From Haematococcus lacustris (taxonomy: Eukaryota; Chlorophyta; Chlorophyceae; Chlamydomonadales; Haematococcaceae): 64,000 nucleotides of DNA. Of this stretch, positions 47,354-57,477 are shown piece after piece (position 1 is the first letter of the stretch; the number at the start of each line of letters is the position of its first letter). The DNA is taken from the NCBI GenBank assembly GCA_030144725.1, contig JASKMD010000017.1, positions 5,699,992-5,763,991 of the forward strand, written 5' to 3'. Under the pieces are notes generated by a model. That model searched no databases. It had not been told where the DNA came from and saw only the letters and a program-made list of their open reading frames with translations. A program made the position numbers and the translations under genes.

Positions 47354-49566
47354 TATGGTGTCTCTGGAAGACCTTGCCTTACCAGTAGACGCTGTGTCCC
47401 ATGTACAGAGGCAGCACCTGCAGGATTTGCTTGATGAATACTCTGATGTATTCCAACCTATCACAGGACTCATGCCAGAGCGTGCAGTAGGGCACTCCAT
47501 CCCCTTGCAGCCTGATGGCAAGCCTCCAGCTAGGCCCAGCTATAGGATGTCCAAACCTGAGCAAGATGAACTGCGTAAACAGATCACTGACTTGCTAGCT
47601 AAAGGCTTGATAGAGCCCAGCTCGTCACCCTATGCTGCACCTGTGCTGTTTGTCCAGAAGAAATCAGGTGAGCTGCGCATGTGTATTGACTACCGCCAGC
47701 TAAATAAGATTACAATTAGGGACCAGTATCCTTTGCCACGCATTGATGATCTGTTTGATCAGCTAGCAGGAAAAACTGTGTTCTCCTCCCTCGATCTGCA
47801 GGCTGGTTACCACCAGATCCGCATCCCGGCTGAGGATGTCCCTAAGACCGCGTTCAGGACTCCCATGGGACACTACCAATTCAAGGTACTGTGCTTTGGC
47901 CTGACAAATGCTCCTGCCACGTTCCAACGTGTAATGAATGAAGCATTTGCTGAGGTGATCAATGACTGTGCACTCGTGTACCTTGATGACATCCTGGTGA
48001 TGTCCAAGGACAGTGAGGAGCACCTAGTCCACCTTAGGCGTGTGTTTGACTTATTGCGTCAAATAAAAATAAATTCTATGCTAAGCTATCTAAATGTGAA
48101 TTTATGCAGAGAACCTTAAAGTTCCTGGGCCATATTATTAGTGCTCAGGGCATCTCTGTTGACCCGTGTAAAGTTACTGCAATCTCTGAATGGCCAGTAC
48201 CTACTAGCCTCAAAACTTTGCAGTCTTTCCTGGGCGCTGCTAACTATGTACGTAAATTTGTACATAATTTTAGCACTATCGCTGCACCCCTCACTAACCT
48301 GACTGGCCCCAAGAAGGAGTCCTTCCCTTGGAAAGCATGGCCTCAGGCTGAGCTGGATGCGTTCAATGCTCTGAAGCAGGCCATTTCTAATGTGCCTATG
48401 CTCAAGCTTCCTGATCACAGCAAGCCGTTTCAGGTGCACTGCGATGCGTCCCTTGAGGGCATCGGTGCAGTCCTGATGCAGGATGGCTACCCATTGGCGT
48501 ATTACTCCAGGAAGTTAATTCCTGCTGAGATTAATTACACCACCGGCGAACAGGAACTGCTGGCATTGGTATCTGCTTGCCAACAGTGGCGATGCTACCT
48601 GGAAGGGGTACCATTCACACTGTACACAGATCACAAGCCGCTCATCTCTCTGCCTACTCAAACTATACTCTCACGCAGGCAGACTAGATGGATGGAATTC
48701 CTGGCCCGCTTCTCATATACCATTGAATATTTACCTGGTATATCCAATCCTGCTGACCCGTTGTCACGCATTCCAGCAGCCCCATTGCAGACGTGTAAGG
48801 GCTCTGGTGCAGATAATGTGCGTAGTATTCTAGTGACGACTAGAAGCCAGCGTCGTTCTCAGGAGGGGGAGGAAACTTGTGCTGAGGCGCAGAAAAACAG
48901 TGCTGGTGCTGCCGCTGCGCCACCCACACAACCACCACCAAGCCATGGTGTTGGTGCTGCCGCCAGGCCACCCACTAAGCGTGTCACTTGGGCTGCTGAT
49001 ATACCAGCAGATGGAGAACCCAGTGCACCCGAAACACCAGGTCCCTTGTCAAACCTGCATGAGTGGTTGGTCAGAGCTTATGCTGCTGATTCCAACTTCA
49101 CCAAGCGTAGGAAGACTAAGAATTACTACCTGGATGAACATGGCTTATGGAGACATCAAAAGAGACGTACCGTCATTGTGCCCCGTGACAAACAACTACG
49201 AGAGCATATCCTGCACGAGATGCACGATGCTAAGTATGCTGGTCACGTTGGGATCACTAAGACTTTGGAACGTGTCATGCGTGTGTTCTGGTGGAAACAC
49301 TTACGCACTGATGTGCGTCACTATGTAACAACATGTGATGCATGCCAGAGAAACAAGTCGGTTACAGCTAAGCCATGGGGGTTCCTTCATCCTCTGTCTA
49401 TACCTGGATACCGCTGGGAAGTCATGCACATGGACTTCATAACCAAACTACCGTCCGGATCACATGGATATGATTCCATCTGTGTATTCGTTGACAGGCT
49501 CTCCAAGATGGTGCACCTAGTGCCATGTAAGGAAAGCATGGATGCTCCTGAGTTTGCACAACTCTT
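47354..49566 (+). pseudogene. Retrotransposon Pol: RT, RNase H and N-terminal integrase
   Basis: After the pogo-like element the pol frame resumes. Reverse transcriptase blocks are complete: GLIEPSSSPYAAPVLFVQKK, LRMCIDYRQLNK, FSSLDLQAGYHQI, CFGLTNAPATFQRVMN and the catalytic YLDDILV. A short extra A/T segment at about 48060-48073 shifts the frame before the KFLGHIIS block. The continuation 48104-49582 carries RNase H (VHCDASLEGIGAVL, YTTGEQELLALV, YTDHKPL) and the integrase HHCC zinc finger (GHVGITKTL, CDACQRNK) and start of the core (MDFITKLP, CVFVDRLSKM). The integrase core is then cut by the element at 49567. Not functional in this state. Confidence 0.85.
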
Positions 49567-50260
49567 CACTCCGGCAAATTAAGGCCTGGCTGGCTTGGAA
49601 AACTTGAGAGTTCAGCTCTGAAACTTGGTATGTAGGCTGCTGTGACCTAGGGGAGTACAAGACTCTCTCGGGCCAAAGTGTAATTCTCACTCGGTGTCGA
49701 GTTGCTTGGCCTGGTGTGGGGCTGTGACCCTGATTTTGGCTAAGGGAGTTGGCACCGAGTGATCAAAGTAAACTTTCATGAAATGTGAGTATGAGCGATT
49801 GTAAAGGATGGTTGCAGCTGCCCAACTTAGTAGGTGGCATGCAAAAAGTCCCAGCCAGTGATGAGCTATGGCCCCTTGTAGGTGACCCTGCGGAGGGTCA
49901 AGTACCCCTCTTGGCCGAAGTGGGGGTGACTTGACCCTCCGCAGGGTCAGGCGTGACCCTCCGCAGGATTTTGTGACCCTCCGCAGGGTCAGACGTGACC
50001 CTCCGCAGGGTTTTGTGACCCTCCGCAGGGTTTTGTGACCCTCCGCAGGGTCAAGTACTCCGCAGGGTTTTGTGACCCTCCGCAGGGTCAAGTCACACTG
50101 ACCCTGCGGAGAATTAGTGACCAGGTCATTGAAACCGCGATTACAGCTCAACCACTTCGAGTTTTACGGAGTTATTGACGGCGATGGGTCCCCCTTGCGA
50201 TGGGCCATCCGCGGTATACCTCAGCGGAAACTGCCGATTCGGCCTTAATTACCCGGAGTG
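49567..50260. mobile_element. 694-bp inverted-repeat element inside integrase
   Basis: Ends are imperfect inverted repeats beginning CACTCCGG and containing AATTAAGGCC. The direct dinucleotide TT flanks it (49565-49566 and 50261-50262), and excision with one TT restores the integrase frame. There is no coding capacity. The ends resemble those of the two elements at 52541 and 53010 (CACTCCTACAAATTAA), which also have 2-bp duplications, so I group them as one CACTA-like non-autonomous family. The right half contains a palindromic minisatellite. Confidence 0.7.
49881..50120. repeat. TGACCCTCCGCAGGGTCA minisatellite
   Basis: About ten copies of GTGACCCTCCGCAGGG followed by TCAAG, TCAGGC or TTTT, plus copies in inverse orientation at both ends. 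Each full unit has arms TGACCCT and AGGGTCA around CCGC, so single strands can fold into hairpins. It lies inside the 694-bp element. Confidence 0.85.
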
Positions 50261-51110
50261 TTCATTGATTCGGTATTTGTCCATCATGGGCTACCATCTG
50301 AAGTTGTGAGTGATCGGGGCTCCCTATTCGTGAGCAAGTTCTGGCAAGCTGTATGCAAGCTAATGGGCATGAAACATTCTCTCACCTCCAGCTATCACCC
50401 CCAGTCAAATGGGCAGGTTGAGCGGTACAACAAGGTGTTGGAGGAGATGCTTAGGCATTATATCTCTCCCACTCAACGAGATTGGCCTAAACACCTCTCG
50501 TTTGCCGAGTTTGCAATTAATAACTCATGGCAAGAAAGCATTAAGTCTACACCTTTTCTGATCAACTATGGACAGTCCCCAGTGACACCGGTGACCCATG
50601 AGTTACCTCGGTTGCCACCTCCCATGGCCCAGTTCTTCTCTGATGGCTGGGAGAAAGGTGTTCAAGAAGCCAGAAGATGTATGAAACTGGCACAGAGTCG
50701 GCAGTCCAATGACGCTAATCCACACAGGAAATCCTCGGACAGTATGTTCCAAGTGGGTGACCGTGTGCTGCTTATAAGCTGCCAGAAAGCTGCTGCCACG
50801 GTATGTGGGGCCTTTCAGGATTGAGGCTCACGTGGGTAGAGACGCTGTAAAGCTGACCCTGCCACCAGCCATGTCCAGGATTCATCCTGTCTTCCATGTG
50901 TCATTGCTAAGACCCTATGAGGGCAACTTTGGTCGTCTACCCCCCACTGAGCTGGGCTGGTTAGATGATTCCCCACAGTATGAAGTAGAGCGCATTGTGA
51001 ATCACCGGCATGTGCGTGCAGGTAAAGCAAAGGAGTACCTCGTCAAGTGGAAGGGTTATGATGACTCTGACAACACCTGGGAGCCAGCCAGCATGCTCAC
51101 ACAAATTAGC
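50261..51110 (+). pseudogene. Retrotransposon integrase core (3' part) and chromodomain
   Basis: 50263-50780 continues the integrase core: FVHHGLPSEVVSDRG with the second catalytic Asp, then SYHPQSNGQVERYNKVLEEM with the catalytic Glu. A frame change near 50778 precedes the [10 protein letters not shown] block, followed by [13 protein letters not shown] and a chromodomain ([35 protein letters not shown]). Chromodomains of this class guide integration toward marked chromatin. The last recognisable codons run straight into a CAACTGCTCAGTTG array, so the natural C-terminus and 3' LTR appear to be lost or displaced. Confidence 0.8.
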
Positions 51111-51112
51111 AG

Positions 51113-51725
51113 CGTCACCTGCGCAGTTGTCATGGTCACCTTCGCAGTTGACAATGGCAACTGCTCAGTTGTCATTTGCCACCTGCTCAGTTGCATGTGG
51201 CAACTGCTCAGCTGCCACAAGCCACCTGCTCAGTTGCATGTAGCAACTGCTCAGTTGCCACCTGTCACCTGCTCAGTTGCATGTGGCAACTGCTCAGCTG
51301 CCACCTGCCACCTGCTCAGTTGCATGTGGCAACTGCTCAGTTGCTACCTGCCACCTGCTTAGTTGCATGTTGCAACTGCTCAGTTGCTACCTGCCACCTG
51401 CTCAGTTGCCATGTAGCTGCTGCTCAGTTGCCACCTGCCACCTGCTCAGTTGTCATGTTACAACTGCTCAGTTCTACCTGCCACCTGCTCAGTTGCCAAA
51501 TGGCAACTGCTCAGTTGCCATCAACCACCTGCTCAGTTGCCATGTGTCAACTGCTCAGTTGCCATCAACTACCTACTCAGTTGCCATGTGTGGACTGCGC
51601 AGTTGCTATCTACCACCTGCTCAGTTGCCAAATGGTAACTGCTCAGTTTCTACCTGCCACCTGCTCAGTTGCCAGGTGTCAACTGCGTAGTTACCATGTA
51701 GCAACAGAGCAGTTACCATTTGGCT
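51113..51725. repeat. GCAACTGCTCAGTTGC palindromic minisatellite, array 1
   Basis: About 25 copies of CAACTGCTCAGTTG or CAACTGCGCAGTTG with spacers such as CCACCTGCCACCTG or CCATGTG. The CGC version extends to the perfect 16-bp palindrome GCAACTGCGCAGTTGC. The array starts at the truncated end of the retrotransposon. Confidence 0.9.
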
Positions 51726-52540
51726 CCTGCTCTGTTGACCAAAGGATCTATGGTTTGTTACAATTAAACATTGTGATCTATTGTGTTCGTTGCCTTAATG
51801 CAAGGGTACCATCCGTCATAAGTTGACACCTCGAATCTGCGCGTACTTCATTTGCTTCATGTCATATGTGCGTGCATGAGTATGTGTATGTGATGTCACA
51901 TCATAAGCTATGCATCATAGTGTGGAGACACTCATCATGCCTTGCTGAGGCTGTTGTAGGGCACAAAGTACATGTCACCCACGCCCTCGCCATCTGGGAA
52001 GGCGCAAACCAACATGGTGTGCAGCAGCTCGCCATCAATGCCGTACCACTGATCAGGGTTCACATCGGACACAGGCTGCTTGCGCTTTGGAGCTGGGGCG
52101 GCCTGTGTGGGGTCAGCAGGGCGAAGGGCGGGAGCAGCCTGCTGGGAGGCCAGCCGTGATGAGCGGCGGCGACCGCCCTGTGCTGCGTCTGGCTCACCAA
52201 ACTGGACACCACCGGCACCCTCGATGGGCATGGCGACGTGCTGGTCTGTGGTTCCACTGGTACCTGCGCCATCCCGTTGCTGGCACTCTGGCTCTGGCTC
52301 AGGCTCATCCTCAGGCACTGGCTCAGGCTTGGGATCACCCACACCATGGAGCAACTCTGGCAGACCCCTCTCCGGGTGCAGTCGGACCAGCCGAGCGATA
52401 GCCAAGCGAAGGAAGTGGCCAGGATGGTTTGGGTGTTCCAACCTGACCCAGAACTCGATGTGGGCTGCATACTTGTTGATCTTCTTTCTGCTGCCCCCAT
52501 CATAGTACTGAGCCAACACCCAGGTGCTGGGCCGCTTCAC

Positions 52541-52887
52541 CACTCCTACAAATTAATCCCTGCGTCCGTCCCTGCGTGTTTCCAACCTTGTCCGATCGGG
52601 CTGAAATTTTAATAGATGGTAGTTTGCAAAAAATAAAACATATTTTGCAAGAAATTTTTTTTGAAAAAATCAACAGCTGTTGCGCTGTGGCCCGCAACCT
52701 ATCCCTGCACTCATCCCTGCACTCTAGCCACAGGGCCACAGCGCAGCCGCCTTTGATTTTTTTGAAATATTTAATCTGAGAATATATATTTTATTTTCTG
52801 CAAACTACCATCTATCAAAATTTCAGCCCGATCGGACAAGGTCGGTCAACACGCAGGGACGGACGCAGGGATTAATTTGTAGGAGTG
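52541..52887. mobile_element. 347-bp fold-back MITE
   Basis: Nearly a full-length inverted repeat: the ends CACTCCTACAAATTAA are followed by matching arms that extend inward past GATCGG and TAGATGGTAGTTTGCA to a central CTGTTGCGCTGTGGCCC region and its complement. The dinucleotide AC lies on both sides (52539-52540, 52888-52889). No coding sequence. Confidence 0.8.
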
Positions 52888-53009
52888 ACGGCACGCCTGT
52901 AAGCCACACTGTTCATCCTCTGCTGGGTGCACACAGCACGTGTGAAGTACCGCACCAAGCCAGGACGGGCTGGAGGGACAGCTGCCTCACCGGGAACATT
53001 GGAAGCTGT

Positions 53010-53248
53010 CACTCTTACAAATTAATCCCTGCGTTCTTCCCTGCGCTTTTGACCAACCTTGTCTGATCGGACTGAAATTTTGATAGATGGTGTTTTGCAG
53101 AAAATAAAACTTATTGTTTTTTGAAAATATTTCTAAAAAAACAATATGTTTTATTTTCTGCAAAACACCATCTATCAAATTTTCAGTCCGATCGGACAAG
53201 GTTGGTCAAAAGCGCAGGGAAGAACGCAGGGATTAATTTGTAGGAGTG
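53010..53248. mobile_element. 239-bp fold-back MITE
   Basis: Same family as the 347-bp element, with ends CACTCTTACAAATTAA and CACTCCTACAAATTAA. Arms of over 100 bp are nearly perfectly complementary around an A/T-rich centre. Target duplication GT (53008-53009, 53249-53250). No coding sequence. Confidence 0.8.
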
Positions 53249-53859
53249 GTGGGGAAGAGGGCGTTGACGTCTGCCGGCTCCCACCCACTGTGCTGCTCAC
53301 GCCCCCGGTTCATCTCCCCAACCGTGATGCAGCAGGCCTGACGCACACGCTCCTCACTGTCGGGGACAGGGCATCGCAGGGACCCCGCGCCCACCAGCAG
53401 GCATTGCTGCCCCTCCAGCACCGTTGCATCTGCCACACTGATGGGGTCCCGGGCAGGACCAACCAGTCGTGCCCGCTTGGGGGCCGCCTGCTGCTCCTCA
53501 GCCTCCGCTGCATCAGGCCGCGTAGCTGCATAACGCTTGACCCCGCGGTGCACCTGATCACGCAGGCATGAGATCAACCCCTTGCTGCAGCCGGGAGAAT
53601 GCTTGCCAGCCCACAACTTGACGTACTGCATGAGCCGCTCTACCCAGAACTCCGCGTCACGGAAGCTGCGACCTCGCTCCAGCTCCTGAAGGTACAGCCT
53701 GCACCCAACAAGCGTGCCAGGATCCTGAGTTGCATGGTGAACACCGACACATGTCGCCTGCTCCGCGGCCAAGTGCACCTGCTCTATAGTCTGGTGTCAC
53801 CCACCATGGACCACCGAGGCAAGTGTCACCACTTCAACATCAACTGCTTTGCTGCCAAG

Positions 53860-54460
53860 TGCCAACTGCCACCTGCTCAATTGCCATGTGACAACTGCTC
53901 AGTTACCACCTGTCACCTGCTCAGTTGCCATGTAGCAACTGCGCAGTTGCCACCTGCCACTCGCTCAGTTGCCATGTAGCAACTGCGCAGTTGCTACCTG
54001 CCACCTGCTCAGTTGCCATGTGACAACTGCGCAGTTGCTACTGCCACCTGCTCAGTTAGTATGTGGCAACTGCTCAGTTGCAACCTGCCACCTGCTCAGT
54101 TGCCATGTGACAGCTGCTCAGTTGCCACCTGCCACCTGCTCAGTTGCCATATAGCAACTGCGCAGTTGCCACCTGCCACCTGCTCAGTTGCAATGTGTAA
54201 ACTGCGCAGTTGCAACCTGCCACCTGCTCAGTTGCCATGTAGCAACTGCGCAGTTGCCACCTGCCACCTGCTCAGTTGCACCTGCCACCTGCTCAGTTGC
54301 CTCATGTCACCTGCTCAGTTGCTATGGGGTAACTGCTCAGTTGCTACCTGCCACCTGCTCAGTTGCCATGTGACAACTGCTCAGTTGCCAACTATCACCT
54401 GCTCAGTTGCCATGTGCCAACTGCTCAGTTATCACCTGTCACCTGCTCAGTTGCTATAGT
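53860..54460. repeat. GCAACTGCGCAGTTGC palindromic minisatellite, array 2
   Basis: About 24 units of the same family as 51113-51725, same orientation of spacers (CCACCTGCCACCTGCT, CCATGTAG). The perfect CGC palindrome is commoner here than in array 1. It ends against the telomere-type tract. Confidence 0.9.
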
Positions 54461-54464
54461 GCAA

Positions 54465-54685
54465 ACCCTAACCCTGACCCTAACCCTAACCCTAACCCTA
54501 ACCATAACCCTAACCCTGACCCTAACCCTAACCCTAACCCTAACCCTAACCCTAACCCTAACCCTAACCCTAACCCTGCCTAACCCTAACCCTAACCCTA
54601 ACCCTAACCCTAACCCTAACCCTAACCCTAACCCTAACCCTAACCCTAACCCTAACCCTGATGGGTTAGGGTTAGGGTTAGGGTG
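54465..54685. repeat. Interstitial telomere-type tract with orientation switch
   Basis: About 30 CCCTAA units with a few CCCTGA, CCATAA and CCTGCC variants, followed at 54659-54664 by GATGGG and then three TTAGGG units. It is internal: 54 kb lie on one side and over 9 kb on the other. Confidence 0.95.
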
Positions 54686-54721
54686 CCGGCGCCGGTGGCA
54701 GGCGCCGGTGGCAGGCGCATC

Positions 54722-54838
54722 GGCAGCAGCAGGAGCAGCAGGGGCAGCAGCAGCAGCAGCAGCAGCAGCAGGACAGCAGCAGCAGCAGCAGCAGGACAGC
54801 AGCAGCAGCAGGACAGCAGCAGCAGCAGCAGCGGGAGC
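54722..54838. repeat. (CAG)n microsatellite
   Basis: CAG repeats interrupted by GACAGC and GGAGCAG units, between the telomere-type tract and the next open frame. In the downstream frame it reads as Ala; in others Gln or Ser. Confidence 0.85.
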
Positions 54839-54849
54839 AGCGGGCATTA

Positions 54850-55994
54850 CGTCCCCCCCCTCTACCGCAGCGGCCACACGTGAGGCTGAGGGGGCAGCTG
54901 GTGCACCCCGCCCTACCGAAGCAGCCCCCCAAGGCCCCTCCCACACACCCGTCCCTGCTGGCCCATCCTCAGGGCCGGCACCCCCCCATGCCTCAACACC
55001 GGGGTTCAAGGTGTTTGGGCGTGAGGGCATGGTGCTCATCATCGCCATGCAGCTGGTCAGCATCCTCCTCATCCCCGGCAGCCACGAGCTGGTGAAGCTG
55101 TTCGCCCAGTTCTGGAACGCTGTCATGCCAGACGATGAAGGGCATGTGAACGAGGCTCTGCTGCCAGCGCTGGAGGAGAAGTTGTGCACGCTGACTGCTC
55201 TGGAGGTGATTGAGGTTGAGCTGCAGCCGGGTCAGGCGCTGGGTATGACGGGGGTGACCATTCATGCTGGTGCTGAGGGCCGACCAGGCACAGCCTCCGC
55301 CCGTGCCCACTTCTATGGCAGTGTGTGCTTTGTGGAGAACACCACCACCATGGTCAGGCAGATGGGCAAGACCATTGACGGCGCATGCATGCCCACAACA
55401 AAGGCCGACTTCTTGAATAAGGACAAGTGGCCTATTTGGAAGACGAAAGCAGGTGGCAGCATGGTGCCCCCTGAGCCATACGAGCCTGTTGCCCAGTTGG
55501 AGACGGACAGGCTGTGGCAGGACCGCTTCAACAGCTTCTTGGACGATACCAGGCAGCTGATAGCTGCTTGGAAGGCAGCGGCAGAGGCACGTGCGGAGAA
55601 GCTGGAGGAAGCTAAAAAGGCTGAGGCCAAGGCTGCTAAGGCAGCCAAAGCTGCAGAAAAGGTGGCCCAGGGGGGGGCTGACAAGTCAGGACCAGCAGCA
55701 GCGGTTGCGGGTGGTGAAGGTGCAGTTGGGAAGAAGGGTGGAACCCAGAAGGTGGGCCAGCAAGCTGAAGACAAGGGCGGAGGCCGGGGCAGGGGCAGGG
55801 GGGGGGGGGGGCAGTGGCAGAGGGGGGTCAAAGGCAGGGGGGGGCAGGGGCAGGGAGGGGGAGGGCAGTGGCAGGGGCAGCGGTGGGGGGGGCAGTGGCA
55901 GGGGGGGTGCAGAGGCAAGGGGGGGCAGGGGCAGGGGGGGGGAGAGCAGGGGCAGGGGCAGAGCCAGGGGCAGGGGCAGCGAGCCGAAGGGTGA
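54850..55994 (+). CDS. Unknown protein with RG/QW-rich C-terminal tail
   Basis: Open frame that continues upstream through the CAG and telomere repeats, so the true start is unknown; the first Met in the unique part is at about 55029. After a Pro/Ala-rich stretch comes a folded-looking region of about 200 residues (MVLIIAMQLVSILLIPGSHE, LVKLFAQFWNAVMPDDEG, MTGVTIHAGAEGRPGTASAR, LNKDKWPIWKTKAGG), then an Ala/Lys/Glu helix (EKLEEAKKAEAKAAKAAKAA) and a glycine-rich tail with RGRGRGGGGQWQ-type units ending at the TGA 55992-55994. RG-rich tails usually bind RNA. No family was recognised. The sharp change from repeat to ordered sequence suggests that the 5' exons were lost or replaced. It is divergent from the MITE-broken gene. 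Confidence 0.4.
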
Positions 55995-56049
55995 TGAGGA
56001 AGGGGCGGGGGGGGGGGCTCCACAGGCTAAGCGCCGCAAGGGACAGTGG

Positions 56050-56460
56050 TAGGGGGTTGTGTGTGGCGCCAGCAGAACAATGGCCACTGCACATCATCAC
56101 GACTTGCACTGCAAGGCACACATGTGTGCGTCATGCTGTCGTTGCTGCTGATGTTACCTTGTGTGGTGATGTTGATGTGAAGGTGTAAGGTCAGCTGGTC
56201 ATGATGTCGTTGCCTCTCATATGTTGTCGTTGTTCGTGTTTTTGATGCAAGTAATTGAGCCTGATGACGTGTGGAAGGTCCACACGGTGTAAGAGCCCAG
56301 CCTATGGTAATAGTAAGTATCCCATCACACTCGCAGAAAAGTTCATGAGAAAAGTTGAAAATTTTGACAAAGTGGCTTGATGGAATGTATTTTTTAGCGG
56401 TTCTAAGAATGGGGGTGTAAACCTAAAATCGAGGAAAAATCGGGCTGAGGAGATACGAGA
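56050..56460. other. 3' flank, no gene recognised
   Basis: Ordinary-composition sequence between the RG-rich open frame and the large CCAGTACTGG array. Nothing coding is supported. Confidence 0.5.
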
Positions 56461-56462
56461 AA

Positions 56463-57452
56463 ACCAGTACTGGTCCACCCCCCCCCAGTACTGGTTCACC
56501 CCCAACCAGTACTGGTTCACCCCCAACCAGTACTGGTTCACCCCCCCCCCCAGTACTGGTTCACCCCCAACCAGTACTGGTTCACCCCCAACCAGTACTG
56601 GTTTACCCCCAACCAGTACTGGTTCACCCCCAACCAGTACTGGTTCACCCCCCCCCCCAGTACTGGTTCACCCCCAACCAGTACTGGTTCACCCCCCAAC
56701 CAGTACTGGTTCACCCCCAACCAGTACTGGTTCACCCCCAACCAGTACTGGTTCACCCCCAACCAGTACTGGTTCACCCCCCCCCCAGTACTGGTCCACC
56801 CCCAACCAGTACTGGTCCACCCCCAACCAGTACTGGTCCACACCCAACCAGTACTGGTCCTCCCCCAACCAGTACTGGTTCAGCCCCAACCAGTACTGGT
56901 CCACCCCCAACCAGTACTGGTCCACCCCCAACCAGTACTGGTCCACCCCCCAACCAGTACTGGTCCACCCCCAACCAGTACTGGTCCACCCCCAACCAGT
57001 ACTGGTCCACCCCCAACCAGTACTGGTCCACCCCCCAACCAGTACTGGTCCACACCCAACCAGTACTGGTCCACCCCCAACCAGTACTGGTCCACACCCA
57101 ACCAGTACTGGTCCACCCCCAACCAGTACTGGTCCACCCCCCAACCAGTACTGGTCCACCCCCAACCAGTACTGGTCCACCCCCCAACCAGTACTGGTCC
57201 ACCCCCAACCAAGACTGGTCCACCCCCCAACCAGTACTGGTCCACACCCAACCAGTACTGGTCCTCCCCCAACCAGTACTGGTTCACCCCCAACCAGTAC
57301 TGGTCCACCCCCAACCAGTACTGGTCCTCCCCTAACCAGTACTGGTCCACCCCCAACCAGTACTGGTCCTCCCCTAACCAGTACTGGCTGGCCCCCAACC
57401 AGTACTGGCTGGCCCCCAACCAGTACTGGCTGGCCCCCAACTAGTACTGGCT
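56463..57452. repeat. CCAGTACTGG palindrome array 3 (about 50 copies)
   Basis: The same decamer palindrome at about 19-bp spacing, but with a different spacer from array 1: mostly TTCACCCCCAA or TCCACCCCCAA, with occasional longer C runs and TCCTCCCCCAA. The last three copies switch to CTGGCCCCCAA. Long minus-strand frames reading NQYWLGV or QYWLGVD are translations of the array. Confidence 0.95.
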
Positions 57453-57477
57453 GACCGCAGGAGCTTGGGGCAGGGGG

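Larger units (their letters stand above)
43100..51110 (+). mobile_element. Ty3/gypsy chromovirus-type LTR retrotransposon, degenerate
   Basis: Domain order gag, aspartic protease, reverse transcriptase, RNase H, integrase and C-terminal chromodomain is that of Ty3/gypsy chromoviruses. LTRs were not identified by eye: no long direct repeat joins the region before gag with the region after the chromodomain, where a palindromic minisatellite starts at once. The copy is inactive. It contains a pogo-like insertion (45810-47353), a second inverted-repeat insertion (49567-50260), a frameshift near 48068 at the end of the RT region, and another near 50778 before the chromodomain. The bounds given are approximate. 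The element sits directly after the truncated Fanzor-like gene. Confidence 0.85.
51935..53793 (-). pseudogene. Unidentified gene broken by two MITE-like insertions
   Basis: Coding parts in order: ~53793-53251 (after a CAG acceptor; contains EFWVERLMQYVKLWAGKHS and a Lys/Arg patch), 53007-52890 (VPPARPGLVRYFTRAVCTQQ) and 52538-51935 (STWVLAQYYDGGSRKKINKY, acidic PEPEP stretch, RRSSRLASQQ, end FVPYNSLSKA stop). The two gaps are inverted-repeat elements; removing each with one copy of its 2-bp duplication gives one uninterrupted frame of about 420 residues. The family was not recognised. The FWVERLM and VK pattern is faintly like the C-terminal region of KDZ/Zisupton-type transposases, but that is weak. 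Upstream exons may be lost in the CAACTG array at 53.86-54.46 kb. Whether the elements are spliced out as introns is unknown. Confidence 0.55.

Noticed and set aside
54465..54685. True chromosome end
   Set aside because: The tract is about 0.2 kb and has long non-telomeric sequence on both sides.
54363..54850. Coding sequence for Asn-Pro-rich and Leu-Thr-rich peptide joined to the RG-tailed protein
   Set aside because: The frame runs through telomere repeats, where other frames are open too; only the part after ~54850 shows ordinary sequence complexity.
56463..57440. Possible CRISPR array (regular 10-bp repeats with short spacers)
   Set aside because: The spacers are themselves near-identical and only about 9 bp, the genome is eukaryotic, and there are no cas genes.
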